A stretch of DNA of 64,000 nt. Origin: Cupriavidus numazuensis. Its GTDB lineage: Bacteria; Pseudomonadota; Gammaproteobacteria; Burkholderiales; Burkholderiaceae. Of this stretch, positions 8,900-17,580 are shown piece after piece. The stretch covers positions 1-64,000 of the forward strand of contig NZ_CAJPVI010000034.1 in the NCBI RefSeq assembly GCF_905397435.1, given 5' to 3'. Below the pieces are notes generated by a model. That model did no database searches. It was not told where the DNA came from and worked only from the letters and a program-made list of their open reading frames with translations. A program made the position numbers and the translations under genes. The first letter of the stretch is position 1. The number at the start of each line of letters is the position of its first letter.

Positions 8900-10378
8900 T
8901 CAAACCTCCAACTCCTCCAACACCTGCCCCTTAGTCTCAATCCCCAAAAAGTGCACCGTAATCGCCGCCAAAAACGGCACAGCCGCCAGCGAAAGAAACG
9001 CACTACTGAGATTCCCGCTGCCAATGGTGCTAGCGATCAGCGACGGAGCAAAGATAGCCGCCAGCTTCAGCCAAGCACCACCCAGCCCACACCCCATAGC
9101 CCGCACACTGGTCGGATACAACTCCGGCGTATAGACATACGCCGTAATAAACCCGCTAGCCAGGAACCCCATAGCCAGCGCACACAGCGTCGCCACAACA
9201 TAAACATTCGACGCATGAAACACCCCCGCCAGCACCAGCGACAGCGCACACAGCAGGAACGACACATTAATCACCGGCTTGCGCCCAACCTTGTCCACAA
9301 TCATCGCGCAAACCAGCGACCCCACCACCCCCAGCACTGAAGCGCCAGCAGCCAGATTCAGCGCGAGTTGCAGCGGTGCGTGATACACGGTCTTGTAGAC
9401 CGTCGGCAGCCACGTCGACAAGCCATACTGGATGAACCCGCAGGTCGCCCACAGCATCCACACCGCCAGCGTGCGGCCGATATAGGCCTTGCTCACCAGG
9501 TCACGGACACGGCGGCGCGGATGATGGGTCATCGCATCAAAGGCACTGGTATCCCCCACCGGCGGCAGCGGCGTGCGGGCACGCGCCTCGAACGCACGCA
9601 GCGCGCTGTCGGCTTCCTCCATCCGCCCCTTCTCCGCCAGCCAGCGCGGCGATTCCGGAATCACGCGGCGCAGGATGAAGAACAGCACCAGCGGAACGCC
9701 GCCGAGGAAGTACATCACCTCCCAGCCGTAGTGCGGCACCAGCCAGGCGCCCACGCCGTTGGAAACCATCAGGCCGATCGGGAACACGACTTCATACAGC
9801 AGCACGAAGCGGCCACGACCATGCGCGCGCGTGACTTCGTTGATGTAGGTGGCCGCTACCGGCAACTCGCCGCCGAGCCCCAGGCCCTGCACGATACGCA
9901 GCAGCAAAAAGATCTCGAACGACGGCGAAAGGCCGCAGGCAATGCTCATCAGGCCGATGATGCCAGCACTCCAGCCAATAGAACGCAGCCGGCCGAAGCG
10001 CTCAGCCAGCGCCGGGAACACCAGTGCGCCGACAAGCTGACCCACCGACGGCGCCGCGATCAAAATACCGATCTGGCCCGGCGTGAGCGACCACTTGGCG
10101 ATCAGCAGCGGCAGCGTGGCGGCGATGGCGATGACGTCGAAGCCGTCGAAGAATGTCGCAAGGCCGATCAGCAGCCGCGCGCGGATATGCATGGCATTGC
10201 CCGGCATGCGCTCGATGCGGGCGATGATGTTGCCCCGTGTGACGCCGCCCGTGCTACCTGCGGCACTGGTGCTGCGGCTGTCGGCAAAGCCGGCGGCGCC
10301 ATCGGCCGCGGTCACGATACTGGCGCTCGCCGCCATCTGCGCGCTCGGGGACGCGGTGTCTTGTCTCTGTGTCAGCAC
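8900..10378 (-). CDS. MFS transporter (aromatic acid/sugar-type)
   Basis: A 492-residue integral membrane carrier with about 12 hydrophobic segments. MFS signatures are visible: GLATFFDGFDVIAIA in TM1, the loop 2-3 signature ALAERFGRLRSIGWSAG, and ESPRWLAEKGR in the central loop. Most like the AAHS/SP groups that import aromatic acids by proton symport. The annotated start is a GTG; the first 60 residues are low-complexity, so an internal ATG at 10336 could be the true start. It is the last gene of the minus-strand catabolic run, 129 bases after the oxygenase reductase gene, and likely imports the substrate of that pathway. It is also the first core-like gene after the defence island. Confidence 0.85.
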   Translation of the reverse strand: MLTQRQDTASPSAQMAASASIVTAADGAAGFADSRSTSAAGSTGGVTRGNIIARIERMPGNAMHIRARLLIGLATFFDGFDVIAIAATLPLLIAKWSLTPGQIGILIAAPSVGQLVGALVFPALAERFGRLRSIGWSAGIIGLMSIACGLSPSFEIFLLLRIVQGLGLGGELPVAATYINEVTRAHGRGRFVLLYEVVFPIGLMVSNGVGAWLVPHYGWEVMYFLGGVPLVLFFILRRVIPESPRWLAEKGRMEEADSALRAFEARARTPLPPVGDTSAFDAMTHHPRRRVRDLVSKAYIGRTLAVWMLWATCGFIQYGLSTWLPTVYKTVYHAPLQLALNLAAGASVLGVVGSLVCAMIVDKVGRKPVINVSFLLCALSLVLAGVFHASNVYVVATLCALAMGFLASGFITAYVYTPELYPTSVRAMGCGLGGAWLKLAAIFAPSLIASTIGSGNLSSAFLSLAAVPFLAAITVHFLGIETKGQVLEELEV

Positions 10379-10507
10379 GGTGCTTCTCTTCTAATACTTT
10401 GGGGGGCAGTCAGCCATCGCGCCGCGGCACGGAGGGCTTCGGTTGCGCGCTCGGGCGCACTGGTGAAGCGCCGGCGAGGCCGGCAGGCCCCGCCGTCGGG
10501 CGTGGAC

Positions 10508-11464
10508 TTACAGGTCCAGCACCAGCCGGCTGCCCTTGCAGCCGGACACGCAGACCATCATGGTCTTGTTGGAGGCGCGCTCGCTGTTGCTGAGCACACT
10601 GTCGCGGTGGTCGGGGCAGCCTTCCAGCACGGCGGTCTCGCACGAGCCGCACACGCCTTCGCGGCAGCTGTGCTCGACATCCAGGCCGGCTTCGAGCAGC
10701 GCATCGAGCAGCGATTTGCCCGACGGCACCTTGACGAGGGAGCCCGTGCGCGACAGCTGCACGACGTATTCGCCTTCCTGCACCGACTCGGTCGACGGAT
10801 CGGCGGCGAAGCGCTCGATATGCACATTCGGATAGCCGTGCGCCTCGCACGCGGCTTCGAACGCGTTGAGCATCGGGCCGGGGCCGCAGCAGTACAGGTG
10901 CGTCTGCGCGTCCTGGCCGGCCAGCATGGCTTTCATGTCGGGCGGTGCGCCGGCTTCGTCGTCGAAGTGGAAACGCACCGCGTCGCCATACGCCGACAGC
11001 GATTCGACGAACGCGGCCTCGGCGCGCGTGCGGGCACAGTACAGCAGCGTGAACGAACGGCCCAGCTCGGCCAGGCGGCGTGCCATGCAGACGATCGGCG
11101 TGACGCCGATGCCGCCGGCGACGAGCACCGTGTGCGCGGCGCTTTCATCGAGTTCGAAGTTGTTGCGCGGCGCGCTGACGGTCAGCGTGGCGCCGACGCG
11201 CAGTTGCTCGTGCACGTAGCGCGAGCCGCCGCGGCTGTTGCGGTCCTGCAGGACGCCCACGGTGTAGCGGTCGCGGACTTCCGGCGCGCCGCACAGCGAG
11301 TAGCTGCGGACCAGGCCATTGCCGAGGTGCAGGTCGATATGGGCGCCCGGACCGTATTCGGGCAGCGTGGCCCCGTCGGGATCTTGCAGCTCGAGGCTGA
11401 CAATGCCGCGCGCTTCGTAGCGCATGGCCTGGACTCGCATCGTCAGGGTCTTGTGGGCACTCAT
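10508..11464 (-). CDS. PDR/VanB-family oxygenase reductase
   Basis: A 318-residue electron-transfer protein for an aromatic oxygenase. In order: a flavin-binding barrel with RSYSLCG, an NAD(P)-binding domain with GGIGVTPI and CCGPGPML, and a C-terminal plant-type 2Fe-2S ferredoxin with CREGVCGSC and a distal Cys near the end (VCVSGCKG). This is the phthalate dioxygenase reductase layout. ATG at 11464 was chosen over a longer frame because AAGGAAGAG precedes it at correct spacing. It probably passes electrons from NAD(P)H to the Rieske oxygenase encoded at 19825-20892 in the same gene run. Confidence 0.88.
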   Translation of the reverse strand: MSAHKTLTMRVQAMRYEARGIVSLELQDPDGATLPEYGPGAHIDLHLGNGLVRSYSLCGAPEVRDRYTVGVLQDRNSRGGSRYVHEQLRVGATLTVSAPRNNFELDESAAHTVLVAGGIGVTPIVCMARRLAELGRSFTLLYCARTRAEAAFVESLSAYGDAVRFHFDDEAGAPPDMKAMLAGQDAQTHLYCCGPGPMLNAFEAACEAHGYPNVHIERFAADPSTESVQEGEYVVQLSRTGSLVKVPSGKSLLDALLEAGLDVEHSCREGVCGSCETAVLEGCPDHRDSVLSNSERASNKTMMVCVSGCKGSRLVLDL

Positions 11465-11549
11465 GTCTCTTCCTTCTGTTTCCTTGGCGTGCTGCGCACA
11501 ATGCCGCAGCAGCACTACTAGCCTGGTCTTGCGCTCGCGTTCAGCGGGT

Positions 11550-12524
11550 TCAGCGCTTCTCGGTCAGGAACTTGCCTGCCGGGCCGCCAGCGTTCTTCTG
11601 GCGGCGCGTGTTGCCGTCGATGCCGCCCTCGATCGCCCATTCGGCGAACATGGTCGGGCCCGGCTCGAACGCGCGCGGCTCCCAGTGCTCGTCGAGCTGG
11701 TCTTCGTCGGCGTAGTACTCGATCAGGCCGCCGGCCGGATTCTTGAAGTACCAGAAGTACGCCGACGAGATCGGGTGACGGCCCGGGCCGAGCTGCGTGT
11801 CCCAGCCCTTGCGCGACATGTGCATGCCGCCGCCGAAGACTTCGTGCAGGTCGCGCACGGTGAACGCCACGTGGTTGATGCCAGCCTTCGGTTCCGGCAA
11901 CTGCAGCAGGAACAGGTCATGGTGGCCGCCTTCGGCTGCGCAGCGCAGGAACGCGCCGCGGTCCGGGTAGCGGTCGGACGGCACGAAGCCGAACTTCTCG
12001 ACGTAGAAGCGCTCGGTGGCCTTCACGTCCTTGACGAAGAACACCACGTGGCCGACTTCGATCGGCACGGCGCGTTCGTAGATCGGGCTGCGCTGGTTCA
12101 GGCGCGGCTTGTCGTTCCACGTGTTCATCAGCGCGCATTCGACCTGCACCTCATGCTTGCGCGTGACCTGGAAACGCACGGCCAGGCCGTTCGGGTCGGT
12201 GCAGCCGATGCGCAGCGTGTTGCCTTCGCCCTGCTTCACGAAGCCGGGCGCGTCAGCGATAGCGTCTGCGATATGGTCCAGCGATGCCTGCGTCTCCACG
12301 CCCCACACCACTTCGCGCAGCGTCGGGCCGGCTTCGATCGCGGGCGGCAACGTGGCGTCGTCGATGCGGCGCACCAGCACGCGGCAGCCGTTGAGCGTTT
12401 CGAAGTCCAGGCCCTGCGCGTCGTCGCGCTTGATGGTCAGGCCCCAGTCGCTGAAAAAGCCGCGGCAGGCGTCAAAGTCATCCGCGCCGTAGACGATTTC
12501 GTCGATTCCCAATACCTTGATCAT
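11550..12524 (-). CDS. Extradiol ring-cleavage dioxygenase-like VOC protein
   Basis: A 324-residue vicinal-oxygen-chelate protein with two repeated modules. The C-terminal module has the expected iron ligands of type I extradiol dioxygenases: His in EVGHVVFFV, His in GINHVAFTV and Glu in GLIEYYAD. The N-terminal module (MIKVLGIDEIVYGADD) is more divergent, as in the catechol 2,3-dioxygenase family. Length fits the family (about 300). It lies 22 bases after the aldehyde dehydrogenase gene, so a meta-cleavage step followed by aldehyde oxidation is a reasonable reading. The diol substrate is not evident. Confidence 0.82.
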   Translation of the reverse strand: MIKVLGIDEIVYGADDFDACRGFFSDWGLTIKRDDAQGLDFETLNGCRVLVRRIDDATLPPAIEAGPTLREVVWGVETQASLDHIADAIADAPGFVKQGEGNTLRIGCTDPNGLAVRFQVTRKHEVQVECALMNTWNDKPRLNQRSPIYERAVPIEVGHVVFFVKDVKATERFYVEKFGFVPSDRYPDRGAFLRCAAEGGHHDLFLLQLPEPKAGINHVAFTVRDLHEVFGGGMHMSRKGWDTQLGPGRHPISSAYFWYFKNPAGGLIEYYADEDQLDEHWEPRAFEPGPTMFAEWAIEGGIDGNTRRQKNAGGPAGKFLTEKR

Positions 12525-12546
12525 GTTGTGCTCCAGCTTGCGGGGC

Positions 12547-14022
12547 TCAGTTGGCCCACGGCAGCGGTTGTTCGTTCAGGCCCCAGTACACGCTTTTCTG
12601 CTCCATGTACTGCAGGATGCCCAGCCTTCCCTTCTCGCGGCCGAGGCCGCTGTCGCGCCAGCCACCGAACGGCGCGGAAATGGAAAACTGCTTGTAGGTG
12701 TTGATCCACACATTGCCGGCTTGCACGGATCGTGCCACGCGCCAGGCGCGCTTGTAGTCGCGCGTCCAGATGCCGGCCGCCAGCGCGTAGACGCTGTCGT
12801 TGGCCTGCTCGATCAGGTCGTCCTCGTCATCGAACGGGATCGCCACCAGCACCGGCCCGAAGATTTCTTCCTGGGCGATGCGGGCATGGTTGTCCAGGCC
12901 TTCGATGATGGTCGGCGTATAGAAGTAGCCGTTGGGCAGGCCCGCCACGTCCGGACGCAGGCCGCCGGTGCGGAGCTGGCCGCCGTCCTGCACGCCCATG
13001 GCGACATAGGACTCGATCGAGTCGCGGTGGCGATCGGTGATCAGCGGGCCCATCTGAGTGCGCTCGTCGGCCGGATCGCCCACGCGCAGATGCGCAGCGC
13101 CGGCAGCCAGGCGTTCGATGAAGGGCTCGTACTGCGAGCGCGCCACGAACAGGCGCGAACCGGCGATGCACGATTCGCCCGACGAACTGAAGATGCCATA
13201 CAGCACACCGTTCACCGCGTGGTCGAGATCGGCGTCGTCGAACACCATGGTCGGCGACTTGCCGCCCAGTTCCAGCGACACCGGCATCATCTTGTCAGCG
13301 GCGATATGCGCGATGTGCTTGCCCGTGGTGGTGCCACCCGTGAACGACACGCGGCGCACCAGCGGATGCTTGGTGATGGCGTCACCGATCACCGAGCCCT
13401 TGCCGGGCAGCACGCTGATCAGGCCCTTGGGCACGCCGGCCTCGTCGCAGATGCGTGCGAGTTCCAGCGCCATCAGCGGCGTGACTTCGGCGGGCTTGAC
13501 CACCACGGCGTTGCCGGCGGCCAGCGCGGGCGCCATCTTCTGCGCTTCGCTGGCGATCGGCGAGTTCCACGGCGTGATGGCGGCGACCACGCCCATGGGC
13601 TCGTACACGCTCATGGTCAGGCATTCGCCACGCTGCGGCGTGATCTGCTCTTCCAGCGTTTCGCACGCAGCGGCGAAGAACTGGAACGTGCTGGCAGCGC
13701 TGGCGACGAGTGCGCGCGTTTCGCTGATCGGCTTGCCGTTGTCCAGGCGCTGGCGCTGCGCGAGCGGCTCGGCCTGCGCGCGGATCAGCTCGGCCACGCG
13801 ATACAGCACGGCGGCGCGCTCGTGCGGCTTGCGCCGGGCCCAGCCACTGGTCTCGAACGCGCGCTGCGCGCCCTGCACCGCTTCTTCGACATCCGCGAGG
13901 CTCGCGGCGTTGAGTTCGGCCACCACTTCACCGGTGGCCGGGTAGCGCGTCGCGTAGCGGTCGCCGGTCCCCAGGCGCCATTCGCCTGCGATACAGATGG
14001 GGAGTACTTCTTGCGTCTTCAT
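12547..14022 (-). CDS. NAD(P)-dependent aldehyde dehydrogenase
   Basis: A 491-residue aldehyde dehydrogenase of the large ALDH superfamily. Motifs in order: TPWNSPIASEAQKMAPAL, the coenzyme-binding FTGGTTTGK, LELGGKSP with the general-base Glu, the catalytic Cys in SSGESCIAGSR, and EEIFGPVL. The open frame runs upstream into a palindromic repeat, so the ATG at 14022 (MKTQEVLP) was taken, which matches the usual family N-terminus. It follows the aspartate-dehydrogenase-like gene after a 250-base gap holding that repeat and likely oxidises an aldehyde intermediate of the cluster. Confidence 0.88.
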   Translation of the reverse strand: MKTQEVLPICIAGEWRLGTGDRYATRYPATGEVVAELNAASLADVEEAVQGAQRAFETSGWARRKPHERAAVLYRVAELIRAQAEPLAQRQRLDNGKPISETRALVASAASTFQFFAAACETLEEQITPQRGECLTMSVYEPMGVVAAITPWNSPIASEAQKMAPALAAGNAVVVKPAEVTPLMALELARICDEAGVPKGLISVLPGKGSVIGDAITKHPLVRRVSFTGGTTTGKHIAHIAADKMMPVSLELGGKSPTMVFDDADLDHAVNGVLYGIFSSSGESCIAGSRLFVARSQYEPFIERLAAGAAHLRVGDPADERTQMGPLITDRHRDSIESYVAMGVQDGGQLRTGGLRPDVAGLPNGYFYTPTIIEGLDNHARIAQEEIFGPVLVAIPFDDEDDLIEQANDSVYALAAGIWTRDYKRAWRVARSVQAGNVWINTYKQFSISAPFGGWRDSGLGREKGRLGILQYMEQKSVYWGLNEQPLPWAN

Positions 14023-14106
14023 TGTCGTTGCCTGCTTGGTCTGTCGTTGCCCTTGCGTCCTGCTGCGGTCTCGCGCTGCGACGGCCTGTTCATTTACTGC
14101 TGCGTA

Positions 14107-14236
14107 GCTCCCCTCTCCCGCTTGCGGGAGAGGGGTGGGGGGAGAGGGCAGGAATCTCCACGAAGTCCAGCTTGTCGTGCTTGCCACACGCCTGCCCTCT
14201 CCCCCGGCCCCTCTCCCGCATGCGGGAGAGGGGAGC
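14107..14236. repeat. Palindrome-pair repeat, copy 1
   Basis: Two near-identical perfect palindromes with the arm CCCCTCTCCCGC flank a spacer whose ends are also complementary (GGGGGAGAGGGCAGG and CCTGCCCTCTCCCCC). The same architecture recurs at 25216-25344 with a different central spacer. This resembles the REP/BIME-like intergenic elements common in Burkholderiales. It interrupts an otherwise tightly packed operon and could form a strong RNA structure between aspartate-dehydrogenase and aldehyde-dehydrogenase genes. Confidence 0.85.
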
Positions 14237-14272
14237 AAACACGCGGTGGGCTTCAACGCCCAAGCATGTCAA

Positions 14273-15073
14273 TCAAATCGATACCGCGTGCGCCCGGTTG
14301 CCCAGTGCGCGAACCACGCTGAACACCGTCAGCGCCGAAGTCTTGGGGTTGGCCGCGAGCGGCTTGCCGCGCATGGTCAGTTCGAAGCCGCCGAACGCGC
14401 CGCGTGCTTCGATGTGGTGGACGTTTTCCACGGCATTCGGGTCGGCCAGCAGGCGCACCGAAGTGCGGTCCAGGCCGAGCCCGGCCAGCGAAACCGTGGC
14501 CGCCACGTTGGCGTTCTTCGGGTACAGGCGGGCCGCGTCGCGCGCGGTGCCTTCGAAGATCACCGTGGGTTCGGTCAGGGCTTCCAGGTCGAACAGCTCG
14601 GCGGCCGGTGTGCCGGTCCAGGCGCGCGCCGGCTTGCGGCCGGTGTAGATGACCTCGTCGAGGCCGCCCACACGTGCCGCGGCCAGCGCGTCGATCGCGC
14701 CGATCGCACCCGACAACAGCTGCACCTGCGTGTTGCCACGGCGCGCGGCTGCTTCCAGCCGCTCGACCAGGCCCGGCTCGGACAGCGCGCCGACCGACAC
14801 CACCATGCACGCGATGCCGCGCTCCAGCGCCGGCACGATGTGCTCTTCGAGCGCCTGGTGGCCCGCGCACTCGACCAGCAGGTCGGGGCGCTGACCGTCG
14901 AGGCCCGTCGCCACACGGACGTTGGGCGCGAGCGCCGACAGCGCGCTGCGTGCCTCATCCATCTGGCCTTCCGGCACGATCACCACGTCGAACGCGACAT
15001 CGGGATCCGCCTTCAGCAGCTCCAGCACGCCGCGGCCGATCGCGCCGCATCCCACCATGGACACATGCAGCAT
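14273..15073 (-). CDS. L-aspartate dehydrogenase-like oxidoreductase
   Basis: A 266-residue protein of the aspartate dehydrogenase (NadX-like) family, which oxidises L-aspartate to iminoaspartate with NAD(P) and releases ammonia on hydrolysis. It has an N-terminal Rossmann motif VGCGAIGRGVLELL, the segment LLVECAGHQALEEH, SGAIGAIDAL, and the family's YPKNANVAATVSLAGLG with conserved His-containing VENVHHIEARG. Two ATGs lie six bases apart; the second (15073) sits at correct distance from AAGGGAG. It begins only 11 bases after the ThDP enzyme gene. Its presence in a catabolic operon rather than with NAD biosynthesis suggests an amino-acid-like or amine intermediate, but the substrate is not proven. 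Confidence 0.82.
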   Translation of the reverse strand: MLHVSMVGCGAIGRGVLELLKADPDVAFDVVIVPEGQMDEARSALSALAPNVRVATGLDGQRPDLLVECAGHQALEEHIVPALERGIACMVVSVGALSEPGLVERLEAAARRGNTQVQLLSGAIGAIDALAAARVGGLDEVIYTGRKPARAWTGTPAAELFDLEALTEPTVIFEGTARDAARLYPKNANVAATVSLAGLGLDRTSVRLLADPNAVENVHHIEARGAFGGFELTMRGKPLAANPKTSALTVFSVVRALGNRAHAVSI

Positions 15074-15084
15074 GGACATCTCCC

Positions 15085-16779
15085 TTAGGCGGTCGTAGCC
15101 GGCGCAGCAATCGGCGCCTGCTTGTTCACCGGCGGGCCGGCAAACACGGTCTTGAAGCTGCCGATCGACAGCATGTCGATTTCCAGCAGGAACGGACCGG
15201 TCTCAGCCGTGGCGTCCTGCAGCGCGGCACCGATGTCGTCCAGGCTGCTGACGCGGCGGTGGCGCAACGACAGCGACTGGCACAGTTGAGCATAGTCCGG
15301 CGTGTGCAGGTCGACATAGTGGCGGCGGCCGCCGTACTGCGCGTCCTGGATGTTCTTGATCACGCCATAGCCCTTGTCGTTCATCAGCACGATGACCATG
15401 TCGGCGCGTTCCTGCACGGCCGTGGCCAGCTCGCCGAGGTTCAGGATGAAGCCACCGTCACCAGCCAGCGTGAAGGTCTTCTTGCCCGAAGCCGTGGCAG
15501 CCGCGCCCACTGCGGCGCCGATGCCCATCGCCAGGCCCTGGCCGATGCCGCCGCCCAGCGCATGCACGCCGGCACGCGAATCGAAAATCTGCAGGTGGCG
15601 GTTGCCCCAGGTGCTGTTCGACACGGTCACGTCGCGCACCCAGTTGAAGTTGCGGCCCACGGCCTGCTGCAGTGCCTGCACGAGTGCCGAATACGGGCCC
15701 AGACCGTCAACCAGCGAGCTGACCGCGGTGTCGTGTGCGCGGCGCAGGTCATCGGCGAAGGCCGGGTCGATCTGCATGCGGCCTTCGAGGCGATCGGCCA
15801 GTGCGTCGAGCGCGAGTGCGGCATCACCGCTGACGAAGTAGTCGCTCTGGTAGCAGCGGCCTTCCGAAGCCGGATCCGCATCGATGCGCAGCAGCGGGCG
15901 CGGCAGCTTCAGTTCGTACTTCAGCGTTTCATTGCCGCGCAGGCGCGAACCGACCACGAGCATCGCGTCGCAGCTTTGATAGAACTGCTCGACCGGCTTG
16001 TGCAGGTTGTAGGCACCCAGCGAACGCGGATCGTCTTCCGCGACGATGCCGCGGCCTTGCGTGCTGGTGACCACGCCGAAGCCCAGGTCCAGCAGGCGCT
16101 TGACCTGCTTGCTGGCATGGCGTGCGCCACCGCCCAGCCACAGCATCGGGCGCTTGGCCTTGGCCAGGCGCTCGGCCAGTGCGTCGATCGCGTGCGCCGA
16201 CGGCTGGTGCTGCGGAACCGGCAGCGGCTTGAGGTCGACGGGCATGTCGATCAGCGCGGCCTGGATGTCGATGGGGATCTCGACGCTGACCGGGCCGGTC
16301 GGCGCCGTCAGCGCGGTCTGCACGGCCAGCTTGATGGTGCTGATCGCGGTGTCGGCGCTGCGCACGCGGAAGGCGGCCTTCGACACGGCCTTCAGCATGG
16401 TCAGTTGGTCCGGCGCTTCGTGGATGTATGCGAGGCTCTGGTCCAGGTACGGCGTTTCGATCTGGCCGGTGATGTGCAGCATCGGCGTGCCGGCGGTCAG
16501 GGCTTCGACCATGGCGCCCGCGGCGTTGCCGGCGGCGGTGCCGGTGCTGGTCAGGCACACGCCCAGGCCGCCCGTGGTACGGGCGCAGGCGTCAGCCATA
16601 TTGGTGCCACCCGCTTCACCGCGTGCCGGCACGAAGCGGATGTTGCCGCGCTCGCCCATGGCGTCGAGGATCGGCATGTTGTGGATCGAGATCACGCCAA
16701 AGGCTGCCTTGACGCCGCACTGTTCGAGAAACGCCGTGATGGCGCAGCCCACGGTGACTTGCTGTTGTTCGTTACGCAT
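15085..16779 (-). CDS. Thiamine diphosphate-dependent enzyme (acetolactate synthase/decarboxylase type)
   Basis: A 564-residue ThDP enzyme with the three-domain order of acetolactate synthase and benzoylformate decarboxylase. The N-terminal PYR domain holds the catalytic Glu in PARGEAGGTNMADACART; the C-terminal PP domain has the ThDP/Mg motif GDGGFILNLGEL ending in VLMNDKGYG. GGAGG lies 9 bases before the ATG at 16779. The start overlaps the stop of the upstream SDR gene by 8 bases, indicating translational coupling. It probably decarboxylates or ligates a 2-oxo acid produced in the pathway; it is not the housekeeping IlvB because no small subunit gene is adjacent. Confidence 0.85.
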   Translation of the reverse strand: MRNEQQQVTVGCAITAFLEQCGVKAAFGVISIHNMPILDAMGERGNIRFVPARGEAGGTNMADACARTTGGLGVCLTSTGTAAGNAAGAMVEALTAGTPMLHITGQIETPYLDQSLAYIHEAPDQLTMLKAVSKAAFRVRSADTAISTIKLAVQTALTAPTGPVSVEIPIDIQAALIDMPVDLKPLPVPQHQPSAHAIDALAERLAKAKRPMLWLGGGARHASKQVKRLLDLGFGVVTSTQGRGIVAEDDPRSLGAYNLHKPVEQFYQSCDAMLVVGSRLRGNETLKYELKLPRPLLRIDADPASEGRCYQSDYFVSGDAALALDALADRLEGRMQIDPAFADDLRRAHDTAVSSLVDGLGPYSALVQALQQAVGRNFNWVRDVTVSNSTWGNRHLQIFDSRAGVHALGGGIGQGLAMGIGAAVGAAATASGKKTFTLAGDGGFILNLGELATAVQERADMVIVLMNDKGYGVIKNIQDAQYGGRRHYVDLHTPDYAQLCQSLSLRHRRVSSLDDIGAALQDATAETGPFLLEIDMLSIGSFKTVFAGPPVNKQAPIAAPATTA

Positions 16780-17575
16780 GACGGGAGTGTCCTCCGGAGA
16801 TATCAATATGGCTGCCCGTGGTGTACGAAGACAACGGCGAGGCAAGGAACAGGATGGCGCGGGCTGCCTCGACAGGCAGGCCCAGGCGGCCAAGGGGAAT
16901 ATGTTTCTGCTGGGCCAGGCGCGCGGTCCATGCGGCCCAGTCCAGGTTGCGGTCTTCTTCGGGGCGCGCATCGAAGCGGCGGCGCCACTGGCCCGATTCG
17001 ACCAGTCCGATCAGGATGCCGTTGACGCGCACGCCCTTCGGTGCAAACTCGGTGGCCATCGAGCGCACAAGGTTCAGCACGCCGGCACGCGCGGCCGACG
17101 TGGCGACCATATGCGGCTCGGGTTGCTGTGCGAGCAGCGAGTTCACGCAGACGATGGCGCCCTGCCCCGATTGCTCGAGCTGCGGCAGGAAGGCGCGCGT
17201 CGGGTGGATCACGGAGAAGAACTTGAGCTGCAGTTCTTCCATCCACGCTGCGTCTTCCGTGTTCGCGAAGGTCGACACGCGGCCCTGGCCGGCGTTGTTG
17301 ACCAGCATGTCGACGTTGCCGAGCGTGCTTTGCACATTGGCGGCAAACGCTGCGACCTGTTCGGGCTTGAGCACGTCGCACGTGGCGGCATAGAGCCGGC
17401 AGTTGGGGAACGTCTCGCGCAGTTGCGCTTCGGCGCTGCGCAGGCGGCTTTCGTCGCGGCCGCAGATGGCCACGGCGGCGCCCGCTTCGAGCAGCAGTTC
17501 GACGGTCGCCAGCCCGATGCCGGAGGACCCGCCTGTGACGACGGCAACCTTGCCGTCGAGTTCAATCATGGACAT
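16772..17575 (-). CDS. SDR-family oxidoreductase with substituted active site
   Basis: A 267-residue short-chain dehydrogenase/reductase. The coenzyme loop TGGSSGIG and the NNAG motif are intact. The catalytic Tyr-x3-Lys is not: in the segment NSLLAQQPEPHMVATSAAR the position 13 residues after the motif Ser is Thr and the Lys position is Arg. The protein may therefore use other residues, or act as a lyase or partner subunit. The ATG at 17575 is preceded by GGGAG at good spacing; an upstream GTG at 17584 is possible. It lies 5 bases after the IclR gene and overlaps the ThDP gene, so the SDR and ThDP proteins may work as a pair. Confidence 0.82.
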   Translation of the reverse strand: MSMIELDGKVAVVTGGSSGIGLATVELLLEAGAAVAICGRDESRLRSAEAQLRETFPNCRLYAATCDVLKPEQVAAFAANVQSTLGNVDMLVNNAGQGRVSTFANTEDAAWMEELQLKFFSVIHPTRAFLPQLEQSGQGAIVCVNSLLAQQPEPHMVATSAARAGVLNLVRSMATEFAPKGVRVNGILIGLVESGQWRRRFDARPEEDRNLDWAAWTARLAQQKHIPLGRLGLPVEAARAILFLASPLSSYTTGSHIDISGGHSRHA

Positions 17576-17580
17576 TGTCC

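Noticed and set aside
9368..11521. 717-codon plus-strand open frame
   Set aside because: It lies antisense to the MFS transporter and reductase genes and reads as Arg/His/Ala-rich low-complexity sequence, an effect of high GC.
14674..17025. 783-codon plus-strand open frame
   Set aside because: Antisense to the aspartate-dehydrogenase and ThDP enzyme genes; no domain motifs; high-GC shadow.
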